A stretch of 64,000 nucleotides of DNA from Bacteroidota bacterium (GCA_947479755.1 CANKAM010000013.1:1-64000); one strand, 5' to 3'. Shown: positions 35,483-43,983, numbered from the stretch's first letter. The notes: generated by a model not told the origin, from the sequence alone. Numbers and translations are program-made.

Positions 35483-36184
35483 TTATCCGTTCAATATATT
35501 TACGGTGTGGCACGCCACAACACCTGCTGTTTCTGTTCTTAATCTGCTTTCTCCAAGGCTTACTGAAGTATATCCGTTCTCGCTTGCTAACTTCACTTCT
35601 GCATCAGAAAAGTCACCTTCAGCGCCAATCAAAATTAAGATATTATTATGGTTGCTGATGCAATCTTTCAGATTTTGTTTTTCACCATCGCGGCAATGCG
35701 CAATAAATTTTGCTTCTGCATTTTGTGATTTGATGAACTTTTTGAAGTCAACCATTTCGTTCACTTTCGGCAGAAATGCTTTTACGCTCTGTTTCATGGC
35801 AGAGATAACAATTTTTTCAGCACGCTCCAATTTAACAACCCTACGTTCTGATTTTTCACAGTTGAGAAACGTGATCTCATCAATTCCTATTTCGGTGGCT
35901 TTTTCCAGAAACCATTCTGTGCGGTCGAAGTTTTTGGTGGGCGCTATTGCAATGTGCAGGTAGAAATTCCGCTTGCCGTAGTTTTCTTTTTTCTCTATAA
36001 TCTCAAATCCACATTGGTTGGGATTTGCATTACTGACCTTTGCTTTGTAGAAACCACCTTTCCCGTCAACAATAATTAAATCATCTCCTTCTTTCATGCG
36101 CAGCACACGAACAGCGTGACCGGATTCTTCTTTGTCAAGAATAGTTTGTCCGTTTAATAGTTCAGGGCAATAAAAGAGGTTCAT
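35483..36184 (-). CDS. rsmE: 16S rRNA (uracil1498-N3)-methyltransferase
   Basis: This 233-residue SPOUT methyltransferase has an N-terminal PUA-like domain (HAVRVLRMKEGDDLIIVDGKG) and a C-terminal trefoil-knot domain with LIGAEGDFSDAEVKLA and LGESRLRTETAGVVA, the SAM-binding knot motifs of RsmE. It ends one base before the DUF4159 start, so the two probably share a transcript. A terminator separates it from pckA. Confidence 0.95.
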   Translation of the reverse strand: MNLFYCPELLNGQTILDKEESGHAVRVLRMKEGDDLIIVDGKGGFYKAKVSNANPNQCGFEIIEKKENYGKRNFYLHIAIAPTKNFDRTEWFLEKATEIGIDEITFLNCEKSERRVVKLERAEKIVISAMKQSVKAFLPKVNEMVDFKKFIKSQNAEAKFIAHCRDGEKQNLKDCISNHNNILILIGAEGDFSDAEVKLASENGYTSVSLGESRLRTETAGVVACHTVNILNG

Positions 36185-36198
36185 TATTTCTCAAAAAT

Positions 36199-36232
36199 AA
36201 AAAAACCTTCCCGTTTTATGAGAAGGTTTTTT
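36199..36232 (-). terminator. Terminator downstream of pckA
   Basis: The inverted repeat AACCTTC / GAAGGTT around an 11-base loop has A-rich flank on the left and T-run on the right. It lies between the pckA stop and the rsmE start, both on the minus strand. Confidence 0.75.
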
Positions 36233-36249
36233 CGGTTTACTATTTGCAA

Positions 36250-37863
36250 TTAAGCATTAACAGTAGTTTTAGGAGCTGCAGCAAGAATTTCTTCGTTGGC
36301 AGCGCTTGCATATTTGCTGAAGTTTTTCACGAATGATTCGGCAAGACTGTTTGCTTTTGTATCATAAGCAGCTTTGTCTTTCCATGTGTTGCGCGGGTTC
36401 AGTATTTCTGCATCCACATTAGGACAAGATTTAGGCATTGCCAAACCAAACACTGCATGGTTTTCAAATTCTACTTTATCCAGTTCGCCTTTCAACGCAG
36501 CAGTAATCATGGAGCGGGTGAATTTCAGTTTTATACGTTCGCCTGTTCCGTAGCTTCCGCCTGACCAACCTGTGTTGATGAGCCAAACATTTACTTTATT
36601 TTTTTTCAGTTTCTCGCCTAAAAGTTCAGCGTATTTTGTTGGATGCAACGGTAAAAATGCTGCACCAAAGCAAGCTGAGAATGTCAGTTGTGGTTCAGTA
36701 ACACCTACTTCAGTTCCTGCAACTTTTGCAGTGTAGCCCGAAATAAAATGATACATCGCCTGACCAACCGTTAGCTTTGAAATAGGGGGCAACACACCAA
36801 AGGCATCTGCCGTGAGGAAGAAAATGTTTTTTGGAATTCCACCTACCGATGGCTTCACTGCGTTCGCGATAAAATCAATCGGGTAGCTTACGCGCGTGTT
36901 CTCGGTTTTGGTGATGTTTTTGTAATCAACAGTTGAAGTGTTGTCGTAAAATTCGATGTTCTCTAACAACGAACCGAATTTAACGGCATCAAAAATCTGA
37001 GGTTCTTTTTCGCGGGAGAGGTCAACGCATTTTGCATAGCAGCCGCCTTCAAAGTTGAAGACTTCTTTTTCGGCCCAGCCATGTTCGTCATCGCCAATCA
37101 ATCCTCTTTCAGGGTCTGCCGACAAAGTTGTTTTTCCTGTTCCTGACAAGCCAAAGAAAACAGCAGTGTCACCTTCTTTGCCAATGTTGGCAGAGCAGTG
37201 CATGGACAATACATTTTTATCGTGGGGCAACACAAAGTTGAGCACCGAGAAAATTCCTTTTTTGATTTCGCCCGTGTAGGCAGTTCCTCCGATGAGGATT
37301 ACTTTTTTGGTAAAATTGAGAACCGCAAAATTTTCCTGACGCGTTCCGTCAGTTTTTGGATTTGCGTGAAAACCCGGAGCGCAGATGATAGTCCACTCGG
37401 GAGCAAAGTTTTGTATCTCGTCAAACGTTGGGCGCAAGAACAGATTGCTTGCAAACAGGTTTGCCCAAGGTGTTTCAGTTACCACACGCACATTCAAGCG
37501 GTAAGCAGGGTCGGCACAGGCATAGCTGTCGCGCACATATACTTCTTTGCCTTGCAGGTAAGAAGTTACTTTATCATAAAGATGGTCGAAATTTTCTGGA
37601 GTAAATTTGATGTTGATATCGCCCCACCACACCGAGTTTTCGGTAATGGCATCAGCAACAATAAATTTATCTTTTGGTGAACGGCCGGTGAATTTTCCGG
37701 TGTCAACCGCCAGGGCACCTGTATCGGTTAACATGCCTTGACCCGTTACGATGGTTTCTTCCACCAGTTCAGCAGGGTTCAGGTTCCAGTAAGCTACTGC
37801 AACATTCTTTAATCCGAGGCTTGCAACGGTAGCGTCTTTACTCTTAATTCCGTATTCGTTCAT
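36250..37863 (-). CDS. pckA: Phosphoenolpyruvate carboxykinase (ATP)
   Basis: This 537-residue enzyme interconverts oxaloacetate plus ATP with PEP. The kinase-1a loop is GLSGTGKTTLSADPERG, followed by the metal motif IGDDEHGW. Other signatures are TGRSPKDKFIV and NTGWSGGSYGTGERIKL. The length is typical of the ATP form. A strong promoter precedes it, and the terminator after it makes it monocistronic. Confidence 0.97.
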   Translation of the reverse strand: MNEYGIKSKDATVASLGLKNVAVAYWNLNPAELVEETIVTGQGMLTDTGALAVDTGKFTGRSPKDKFIVADAITENSVWWGDINIKFTPENFDHLYDKVTSYLQGKEVYVRDSYACADPAYRLNVRVVTETPWANLFASNLFLRPTFDEIQNFAPEWTIICAPGFHANPKTDGTRQENFAVLNFTKKVILIGGTAYTGEIKKGIFSVLNFVLPHDKNVLSMHCSANIGKEGDTAVFFGLSGTGKTTLSADPERGLIGDDEHGWAEKEVFNFEGGCYAKCVDLSREKEPQIFDAVKFGSLLENIEFYDNTSTVDYKNITKTENTRVSYPIDFIANAVKPSVGGIPKNIFFLTADAFGVLPPISKLTVGQAMYHFISGYTAKVAGTEVGVTEPQLTFSACFGAAFLPLHPTKYAELLGEKLKKNKVNVWLINTGWSGGSYGTGERIKLKFTRSMITAALKGELDKVEFENHAVFGLAMPKSCPNVDAEILNPRNTWKDKAAYDTKANSLAESFVKNFSKYASAANEEILAAAPKTTVNA

Positions 37864-37913
37864 TCTTAATTTATTGATTGATACTCTTTATGCTTTTTGC
37901 CCTAAAAGGGGAG

Positions 37914-37945
37914 CAAATGTAAATCAATTTCGGACAAATAAACAA
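37914..37945 (-). promoter_or_regulatory. Bacteroidota-type promoter of pckA
   Basis: On the minus strand TTG (37945-37943) is followed after 21 bases by TACATTTG (37921-37914), a good TTG-N-TAnnTTTG match. It lies 50 bases before the start codon. Confidence 0.7.
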
Positions 37946-37976
37946 GAAATTAAGGGGTGATTAAAATCAAGAATTT

Positions 37977-38363
37977 TCACTTCCTCACCGCGCTCACCGC
38001 CACCACCACCCAACCTGCCATAAACAGCAGTCCGCCAATGGGGGTAACAGGCCCAAGGAAAGAAATATTGACTAAACCCGTAACGGGTTTAGTAGAGAGA
38101 AAATAAACCGAACCCGAGAAGCAAATAATACCCGCCACAAACAACCACCCTGCGGTGCGCAACAATTTACTGTTGTTATGTTGTTGCCACAGTGCAATAA
38201 AAAGCAACGCCAGCGTATGATAAAACTGGTAGCGCACTGCTGTTTCGTAGCTAACCAGTGCATCGGGCGGCAGGTAGGGTTTTAAAGAGTGTGCGCCTAA
38301 CGCGCCAATAGCTACAACCAAGGCGCCTGATATGCCGGCAATGAAGAGGAAGGGGTTTTTCAT
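37977..38363 (-). CDS. DUF423 family membrane protein
   Basis: The ATG at 38363 (MKNPFLFIAGISGALVVAIG) gives 128 residues with four predicted membrane segments. A frame extending to 38450 would run through an intergenic inverted repeat and is rejected. Family motifs are GALGAHSLKP near the N-terminus, YQFYHTLALL and GSVYFLS. It is a small inner-membrane protein of the YgdD/DUF423 family. The function is unknown. Confidence 0.88.
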   Translation of the reverse strand: MKNPFLFIAGISGALVVAIGALGAHSLKPYLPPDALVSYETAVRYQFYHTLALLFIALWQQHNNSKLLRTAGWLFVAGIICFSGSVYFLSTKPVTGLVNISFLGPVTPIGGLLFMAGWVVVAVSAVRK

Positions 38364-38383
38364 GGAGGCGAAATTAATTGATG

Positions 38384-38464
38384 GAACGCTGATTATTGTG
38401 ATTATTATGATTTGAGCAGATTTTAAATCATAATTTACCATAACCATCATAATAATCTGCGTTC
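38384..38464. repeat. Imperfect palindromic intergenic repeat (GAACGC...GCGTTC)
   Basis: GAACGCTGATTATTGTGATT on the left pairs imperfectly with AATAATCTGCGTTC on the right, with inner ATTATTATGATT / AATCATAAT elements. The 81-base element fills the divergent gap between the DUF423 and saccharopine dehydrogenase-like genes. It looks like a dispersed AT-rich repeat rather than an operator. Confidence 0.6.
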
Positions 38465-38467
38465 TAT

Positions 38468-38475
38468 TACCTTTG
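38468..38475 (+). promoter_or_regulatory. -7 element adjoining a GTG start
   Basis: TACCTTTG fits TAnnTTTG and ends only four bases before the GTG at 38480. Transcription would begin at or next to the start codon, implying a leaderless message. No TTG -33 element is seen. Confidence 0.4.
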
Positions 38476-38479
38476 ACAC

Positions 38480-39814
38480 GTGAAAAAAATTCTTCTCATT
38501 GGTGCCGGGCGTTCTTCGGTAAGTCTTATCAATTACCTCTTGCAGAATGCCGCTTCGCATGATTGGCAGATACGTGTTGGTGATATTTCAATAGAACATG
38601 CACAGGAAAAAGTGCATGGGCATACTCATGCATCCGCTTTTATTTTTGATATTAAAAATGAGGAGCAGCGCGCCAAAGAAATCAGCGAAAGCGATATTGT
38701 TATCTCCCTGCTTCCCCCGTTTTTGCATGCGCTGGCGGCAAAAGATTGTTTGCACTACAAGAAGAGTTTGGTTACCGCATCCTATGTAACCGAAGACATG
38801 CAGGCAATGGACAAAGAGGTGCGCGAAGCCGGAATTCTTTTCCTCAACGAAATTGGTTTGGACCCGGGCCTGGACCATCTTTCGGCCATGAAGATATTAG
38901 ACGAGATACGCGGTGAAGGCGCAAAAATGATTGGCTTTGAATCATTCTGTGGTGGGTTGGTGGCACCCGAAAACGACAACAATCCCTGGAACTATAAATT
39001 TACATGGAACCCACGCAATGTAGTGCTGGCAGGGCAGGGCGGGGCGGTGAAGTTTATTCAGGAAGGCATGTATAAATACATTCCCTACCAAAAGGTTTTT
39101 CGCAGAACAGAGATAATTGAAATAGAAAATTATGGTCGCTTTGAAGGCTATGCCAACCGCGATTCATTAAAATATCGCAGCGTTTACGGGTTGGAGAATA
39201 TTCCTACCATCTATCGCGGAACGCTGCGCAGGGTAGGGTTTTGTCGTGCATGGGATGTGTTTGTGCAGTTGGGCGCAACCGATGATTCATACATCATGGA
39301 AGGCAGTGAGAACATGACGCACCGCCAGTTCATCAATTCCTTCCTTGCCTATAATCTGCATGACTCAGTGGAGATAAAACTCATGCACTACCTGCACATT
39401 GACCAGGACAGCGAGTTGATGGATAAACTCAGATGGCTCGGCATCTTCGACACTACCAAAGTAGGCCTGAAAGATGCAACGCCCGCCCAGATATTGCAAA
39501 GCATTTTAGAAAAGAAATGGAGCCTTGACGAAGGCGACAGGGATATGATTGTGATGTGGCACAAGTTCAATTTCGAGTTGAATGGCAAACAACATCAGCG
39601 CGAGAGTTCGCTAGTTGTGTTGGGCGATGATGCACACCACACCGCCATGGCAAAAACAGTTGGTCTGCCCTTGGGCATTGCAACCAAACTAATTCTGGAA
39701 GGCAAAATAAACCTGACGGGTGTTGTTATTCCTATTCATAAACAGATTTATGAGCCGGTGCTGCAGGAGTTGAAGCAATACGGTATAAACTTTAAAGAGA
39801 AAACAACAGTATAA
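38480..39814 (+). CDS. Saccharopine dehydrogenase family protein
   Basis: This 444-residue enzyme starts at GTG. It has an N-terminal Rossmann motif KKILLIGAGRSSVSLINYLL, the segment DIVISLLPPFLHALAAK, and a C-terminal substrate domain with LNEIGLDPGLDHLSAMK and ESFCGGLVAPENDNNPWNYKF. These are typical of lysine-catabolic saccharopine dehydrogenase (glutamate-forming, LYS9-like). The reaction would yield aminoadipate semialdehyde and glutamate from saccharopine. No lysine-ketoglutarate reductase gene is nearby, so the pathway is unconfirmed. Confidence 0.85.
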   Translation: MKKILLIGAGRSSVSLINYLLQNAASHDWQIRVGDISIEHAQEKVHGHTHASAFIFDIKNEEQRAKEISESDIVISLLPPFLHALAAKDCLHYKKSLVTASYVTEDMQAMDKEVREAGILFLNEIGLDPGLDHLSAMKILDEIRGEGAKMIGFESFCGGLVAPENDNNPWNYKFTWNPRNVVLAGQGGAVKFIQEGMYKYIPYQKVFRRTEIIEIENYGRFEGYANRDSLKYRSVYGLENIPTIYRGTLRRVGFCRAWDVFVQLGATDDSYIMEGSENMTHRQFINSFLAYNLHDSVEIKLMHYLHIDQDSELMDKLRWLGIFDTTKVGLKDATPAQILQSILEKKWSLDEGDRDMIVMWHKFNFELNGKQHQRESSLVVLGDDAHHTAMAKTVGLPLGIATKLILEGKINLTGVVIPIHKQIYEPVLQELKQYGINFKEKTTV

Positions 39815-39818
39815 ATTC

Positions 39819-39883
39819 ACCGCAGAGGCGCAAAGACGCAGAGAAAGTAAAGTTAAATCTTAGCGCCTCAGCGTCTCTGCGGT
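39819..39883. repeat. Dispersed palindromic repeat, GCAGAGGCGC family
   Basis: ACCGCAGAGGCGCAAAGACGCAGAGAAAG is mirrored by CTTAGCGCCTCAGCGTCTCTGCGGT, making a long imperfect hairpin. It lies between two genes on the same strand. A similar half copy occurs at about 16936-16960. Repeats of this style are scattered through many Bacteroidota genomes. Confidence 0.75.
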
Positions 39884-39895
39884 AAAATAAACACC

Positions 39896-40360
39896 ATGAA
39901 AATAGCCATCTTCCCCGGTTCATTCGACCCCATCACCAAAGGTCATCAGGATATTATTCTGCGTGCACTTCCGCTCTTTGACAAGATCATTGTTGCGGTG
40001 GGAAAAAACACCAGCAAGAAATACATGTACTCGCAGGAGCAACGTGTTAAATGTATTAAAGCCGTGTTTGCCAGACACAAAAAAGTAAGTGTTGATTCGT
40101 TTGACGGGCTTACGGTTGACTACTGCAAAAAGGTAAAAGCAAATTACATTCTCCGCGGGTTGCGCACTGCTGCCGACTTTGAGTTTGAGCGCAGCATCGG
40201 ACAAATAAATAAAGCCATGCAGCCCGGTATTGAAACCATCTTTCTTCTTACTTCTCCTGAACTCAGCGCAATAAATTCAACAATTGTGCGTGATATAGTT
40301 ATAAACCATGGCGATGCCAGCCAGTTTGTTCCTAAAGAAGTAAACCTGAAAGCGAAGTAG
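39896..40360 (+). CDS. coaD: Pantetheine-phosphate adenylyltransferase
   Basis: This 154-residue nucleotidyltransferase makes dephospho-CoA from 4'-phosphopantetheine and ATP. The signature is GSFDPITKGHQDII at 8-21, with YILRGLRTAADFEFE and the C-terminal NSTIVRDI. The length is normal. The next gene's ATG directly follows its stop, suggesting translational coupling. Confidence 0.97.
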   Translation: MKIAIFPGSFDPITKGHQDIILRALPLFDKIIVAVGKNTSKKYMYSQEQRVKCIKAVFARHKKVSVDSFDGLTVDYCKKVKANYILRGLRTAADFEFERSIGQINKAMQPGIETIFLLTSPELSAINSTIVRDIVINHGDASQFVPKEVNLKAK

Positions 40361-41755
40361 ATGCGCGCAACTATTTTCTATTTTCTATTTTCTATCATCT
40401 CTTTTCTATCCTTTGCCGGCCAATCCCTCATTCAAGGTACTGCACCCGACTACAAAGGCAAGTTTGCCCGTCTCTATGTCTATGACGATTACCTTACCTA
40501 CACCGAGAAAGAACTGAGCGAAACCCGCGTTGGTCTTGACGGCAAGTTTGAGCTTTGGTTCACCATTGCCGAAACGCAATATGCCTTTATCCGCATCGAC
40601 AATGAGATCATGGATATTTATGTGGAGAAAGACAAGAAGTACAAGCTTGATTTTCCTCCGCCCACCAAGAACAAGGGTGCTACCAATCCGCTGAGTGAGC
40701 GCAACTACCGCAAGCTCCGTATGCTGGATGCCGACAGCACCTCGCTTAACCTTGCCATCCTGAAGTTCAACAAACTGTATGACGATTTTCTGGTTGATAA
40801 CCAGGAGGCGCTCGTGCGCAGAGGTATGAACGATAAGAAGCTGCTGCACGACCGCCTTGCTACGTTCCGCGATAATGTGGGTGAGGAGTTTTCGTTTTCT
40901 TCCAGTGATTATTTGCGGGCGCATATTCTTTATTCCATTGCGCAGCTGGAGCAGACCACCATGACCAGTGATGAAAAACTCTTTACAGACTACCTTGAAA
41001 AGCCTTTGCTGGAAAAGAATTATGAATACATGCGTTTCTTCCACCAGTATTTTGAACGGTATTTACAGCTATTTCGACTTACAGAAAAGGGCAGAGGTTT
41101 GTTGGATGCCATTAATAACTTCAGCGTACTTGAGAAAGTAAACGATGTATTGAATGCCGATGAAAAACTGCGCAACAAAATTACCCGCGAGGCGGTGCTG
41201 ATTGACGGCATCATTCAACTTTATAACAATCCCGATTTCAAAAAGGATAAGATGGTAAAGGTGCTGGATGCGCTTACTCAGCAGGCCTCAACTCCTTACC
41301 TGAAAACGGCTGCTGCTAACGCCAAGGCGTTACTCACCCGCAACCAGCCGGGCACCATGGCTCCCGAGTTTGAAATCCGCAGTCATAATAATCTGCTGAC
41401 AAGGCTTAAGGATTTTGAGGGCAAATATGTTTACCTCCAGTTTACTGATGTCAGTTGTTTGCAGTGCAATTCAGAAACCAAAACAGTTGCCGACCTGCAA
41501 AAGAAGTATGGCGACAAGGTTCAGTTTGTGACCATCACCATCAACAATGATTTTGAAGAAACCCGCGACTTTGTAAAACGCAACAGCTATAACTGGACCT
41601 TTCTTATTGCCGGTGACAACCACAAAGCGCTGGAAGATTACAACGTAAAATCAGTGCCCGAGTATTTCTTTATTGGTCCAACGGGTAAGTTTGTGCAATC
41701 GCCCGCCACCCGCCCCGACAGGGGAATTGACAGGACTTTCTTTGATTTGAAGTAG
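40361..41755 (+). CDS. Exported thioredoxin-fold (TlpA-like) protein
   Basis: This 464-residue protein has a signal peptide (ATIFYFLFSIISFLSFAGQ). A beta-rich N-terminal region with DUF4369-like pattern (about 20-110) and a helical middle region are followed by a thioredoxin-like domain from about 330. The redox motif is CLQC in FTDVSCLQCNSETK, with the cis-Pro loop YNVKSVPEYFFIGP. It is probably a periplasmic or outer-membrane associated thiol reductase or oxidase, as in the TlpA/ResA group. The partner is unknown. Confidence 0.85.
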   Translation: MRATIFYFLFSIISFLSFAGQSLIQGTAPDYKGKFARLYVYDDYLTYTEKELSETRVGLDGKFELWFTIAETQYAFIRIDNEIMDIYVEKDKKYKLDFPPPTKNKGATNPLSERNYRKLRMLDADSTSLNLAILKFNKLYDDFLVDNQEALVRRGMNDKKLLHDRLATFRDNVGEEFSFSSSDYLRAHILYSIAQLEQTTMTSDEKLFTDYLEKPLLEKNYEYMRFFHQYFERYLQLFRLTEKGRGLLDAINNFSVLEKVNDVLNADEKLRNKITREAVLIDGIIQLYNNPDFKKDKMVKVLDALTQQASTPYLKTAAANAKALLTRNQPGTMAPEFEIRSHNNLLTRLKDFEGKYVYLQFTDVSCLQCNSETKTVADLQKKYGDKVQFVTITINNDFEETRDFVKRNSYNWTFLIAGDNHKALEDYNVKSVPEYFFIGPTGKFVQSPATRPDRGIDRTFFDLK

Positions 41756-41759
41756 GCAA

Positions 41760-41849
41760 CAAGCCACATAGTCAAGTAGGGAAGTAGCCAATTAGCAAAC
41801 AAGCTATCTGCCTATTCTGCTATTTCCCTATTTACCTGCTTGGCTATTT
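41760..41849. repeat. Dispersed repeat rich in TAGCCAATTAGC / GCTATTTCCCTATTT
   Basis: A region of short quasi-repeats (AAGTAGGGAAGTAGCCAATT then GCTATTTCCCTATTTACCTG) forms a loose inverted repeat with about 7-8 base periodicity. It covers the convergent ends of the thioredoxin-like gene and gtrA, and enters the gtrA 3' end. It may act as a terminator. Confidence 0.5.
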
Positions 41850-42316
41850 GGCTGATTTCTGAACACCCAAATCTTTTGCCCGGTAAAGTTCAGCACGGCA
41901 CTCATGCCGGTAGCACCTACAAAAGCAATCAGGTATTTGTTGGGAAGGTCAATAATGTGACTGTAATTATGCAGCACAAAAAGAAGAAAGGTATTGGTAG
42001 CCACATTCACCAGCATAGAAGTGCCGTACAGCAGCATAAACTTGGCAAAGCGTGAGTGGTTCTTGTCGCGCTTGCGCCAGGTCCACAGCTTGTTAAGGTT
42101 ATAGGTAACAAAGGTGCCGCACATAAACGAAATGGTTTTTGAAACCACTTCGGGGGCAATCATCTCTTTAAAAGTTTCGGGAAAAGAGTTGAGCAGCACA
42201 TAGTAAATAGCCATATCCACAAACACGGCAAGAAAACCAATCAAGCCGAACTTGATGATTTGCTTCTTGAACTCGGATATGTTTTTTACCTGCTTATACA
42301 CGGAGGTTGCAAACAT
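41828..42316 (-). CDS. GtrA-family membrane protein
   Basis: This 162-residue protein has four predicted membrane helices. It starts IIKFGLIGFLAVFVDMAIYYVLL and carries the GtrA motifs FMCGTFVTYNLNKLWTW and FVGATGMSAVLNFTGQKIWVF. GtrA proteins are thought to flip undecaprenyl-linked sugars for O-antigen or teichoic acid glycosylation. No partner glycosyltransferase is adjacent. A terminator lies just upstream. Confidence 0.9.
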   Translation of the reverse strand: MFATSVYKQVKNISEFKKQIIKFGLIGFLAVFVDMAIYYVLLNSFPETFKEMIAPEVVSKTISFMCGTFVTYNLNKLWTWRKRDKNHSRFAKFMLLYGTSMLVNVATNTFLLFVLHNYSHIIDLPNKYLIAFVGATGMSAVLNFTGQKIWVFRNQPNSQAGK

Positions 42317-42322
42317 AGAAAT

Positions 42323-42359
42323 AAAAACCCTCAGCAGTGCAACAGTGCTGAGGGTTTTT
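42323..42359 (-). terminator. Terminator downstream of the unknown protein gene
   Basis: AAAAACCCTCAGCA and TGCTGAGGGTTTTT form a strong stem around GTGCAACAG. The T-run on the minus strand places it after the gene at 42380-43096. Its right side also has a T-run. Confidence 0.85.
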
Positions 42360-42379
42360 GGTTTGGCTAATCTGCTCTT

Positions 42380-43096
42380 CTACCAGTTCACCCTCGCGCT
42401 CACCTCATCGCTCCAGGGACCGCTTTTAGTATCGTCAACCGTGTTTTTCCAGCGGGTGGTTATGGTAAGCAGTTTGCCTCCATCGGTATCGGCAAGCAGA
42501 ATAGTATAACGGGCTTTGCCGCTTAGCAAAGGACCAATCCAGCTGGCAGCAGGGCCGGGAGTAGGCGAGGGGCTACCCGGAGTAGGAGGGGCAGGTGTAC
42601 CCGAAGCAACCTCAGCTACTTTATATTTATATTCCACCACATCGCAGTCAGCATGTTTGCTGGGGCGTGTGCTGTCGGCAATTACACGGTTCTCCACCAT
42701 GATGCGGAAACCGTTTTGCGAGTTAAGTATAACATTAGGCTTGGTGGTGATGGCAGGACGGGGACTGCCTGCTGTACGTTCGTGCAGGTTCAGTGTGTTG
42801 CGGTCACCGGTGGTGAGTGCACTTTTAGGTGTATCGTCATAGATATCGCGCAGCAATTCTTCTATATCAGCGCGCAGAATATTTTTGTTGTCGATAATGG
42901 TTTTGGTAGCCGTGTTGGTGTTTTGGCTCTGAGGATACAGCGTATCCCAACTCATTTTATAGGTACTGAGCTGTGCCATATTTGATGCCGAAATAAGAAA
43001 CCGTGCTAAATTGGCGGGGTCAGTAAGGTAAGCATATACAATACCGAAATAATCATTGAAGTCTGCGTCTTTGGGTGGAAAAATTCCTTGTGCCAT
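42380..43096 (-). CDS. Protein of unknown function with proline-rich linker and Fn3-like C-terminus
   Basis: This 238-residue protein has no signal peptide. Its helical N-terminal half (MAQGIFPPKDADFNDYFGIV) is followed by a beta segment, a Pro/Gly/Ser linker at about 168-185 (TPAPPTPGSPSPTPGPA) and a C-terminal segment with ITTRWKNTVDDTKSGPWSDEV that resembles a fibronectin type III edge. I do not recognise the family. An 11-copy 21-base repeat array lies 59 bases upstream of its start. Its GC content seems higher than that of the dcw genes. Confidence 0.7.
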   Translation of the reverse strand: MAQGIFPPKDADFNDYFGIVYAYLTDPANLARFLISASNMAQLSTYKMSWDTLYPQSQNTNTATKTIIDNKNILRADIEELLRDIYDDTPKSALTTGDRNTLNLHERTAGSPRPAITTKPNVILNSQNGFRIMVENRVIADSTRPSKHADCDVVEYKYKVAEVASGTPAPPTPGSPSPTPGPAASWIGPLLSGKARYTILLADTDGGKLLTITTRWKNTVDDTKSGPWSDEVSARVNW

Positions 43097-43154
43097 GTTG
43101 TTTGTTTTTTAGAGTTTGTATTTAGTGAATTGATTGATTTTAATGATGCTGTTT

Positions 43155-43385
43155 ATTTTGTCCTTAGTGCTCTGCTCTTGCTCACGAGTGCTCGTCTTGT
43201 TGTGGCGAGCGCTCTTCTAACCTTCGCGAGTGCTCGTCTGACTGTCACGAGTGCTCTGCTTGTTGTGGCGAGGGCTCTTCTAACCTTCGCGAGTGCTCGT
43301 CTGACTGTCACGAGTGCTCTGCTTGTTGTGGCGAGGGCTCTTCTAACCTTCGCGAGTGCTCCTCTAACCTTCGCGAGTGCTCTGC
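43155..43385. repeat. Minisatellite: 11 units of 21 bp, 63 bp higher-order repeat
   Basis: Eleven in-register 21-base units fill 231 bases. Three subtypes alternate: TTGTTGTGGCGAGNGCTCTTC, TAACCTTCGCGAGTGCTCGTC and TGACTGTCACGAGTGCTCTGC, giving a 63-base period (start points 43201, 43264, 43327 of TGTGGCG). Each unit centres on GAGNGCTC, a near-palindrome. The first units are degenerate. There is no unique spacer, so it is not CRISPR. It occupies most of the 422-base gap 43097-43518. The remaining 43386-43518 shows nothing recognisable. Confidence 0.9.
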
Positions 43386-43518
43386 ATTATTCAAAGAACG
43401 ATAGAACTAAAAACTGAAGCTAAATTATCCTGGTTATTACCCTTTTGGAAATTTATGTAACAAATGCCCGGAATTATGCAGTAAATAACCTGTTAAGTGC
43501 AGTAAACGGAAAACGTCT

Positions 43519-43983
43519 TCAGGGCTTGCGGTAAATGCTTTCTGCCATTTCCACCAGCTGGCGGTAGCTTCTGCTGACGGTGATATCAACGTCAAGCTTA
43601 GGACTGAGAATAAGTGTATTACCATCTCTGCCTTCCAGGTAATGGATATTGATTATGTAACTGTCGTGCACCCGAAGAAAGCCGAATTTAAACAGCCATT
43701 CATCATAATATTTAAGGCAGTTGCGTACCAGCAGCTTTTCATACTTCAGTTGCCCGCTTTCTGCTGTCTTATAGATGAAGACATATTCGCCATAGGCTGT
43801 TATGGCTGTAATTTCGTTGGTTTTTTGTAACGTGAGGTACTTGCCGCTATGCACATCAATTTTTTCAGGAGAGGGCAGCGGCCAGTTAAGCCTGCCGGTT
43901 TGGGTATCGGTAAAGGGCAAAAAGCGCCTCACATCGTTTCCCGATGCCGGTATTTCTGATAAGGTGTTTCCCCGCTCCTGCAT
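43519..43983 (-). CDS. LytTR-domain DNA-binding protein without receiver
   Basis: The ATG at 43983 gives 154 residues. A TTG at 44079 could extend it by 32 residues but would overlap the divergent promoter. The C-terminal LytTR domain runs about 55-150: GKYLTLQKTNEITAITAYGEYVFIY, LKYYDEWLFKFGFLRVHDSYIIN and ISRSY-like VSRSYRQLVEMA. There is no receiver domain, so it is a one-domain regulator of unknown signal. It is divergent from the collagen-like protein gene, a plausible target. Confidence 0.85.
   Translation of the reverse strand: MQERGNTLSEIPASGNDVRRFLPFTDTQTGRLNWPLPSPEKIDVHSGKYLTLQKTNEITAITAYGEYVFIYKTAESGQLKYEKLLVRNCLKYYDEWLFKFGFLRVHDSYIINIHYLEGRDGNTLILSPKLDVDITVSRSYRQLVEMAESIYRKP

Noticed and set aside
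40406-41044. Minus-strand 212-codon frame inside the thioredoxin-like gene
   Set aside because: The plus-strand gene is strongly supported by a signal peptide and CxxC domain. The antisense frame has no motif or start context.
43088-43417. Plus-strand open frame with seven-residue repeats (LTFASAR, LLVVA and similar)
   Set aside because: The frame is created by the 21-base minisatellite, which has no stop in that phase. It has no family match, promoter or typical protein composition, and begins inside a minus-strand gene.
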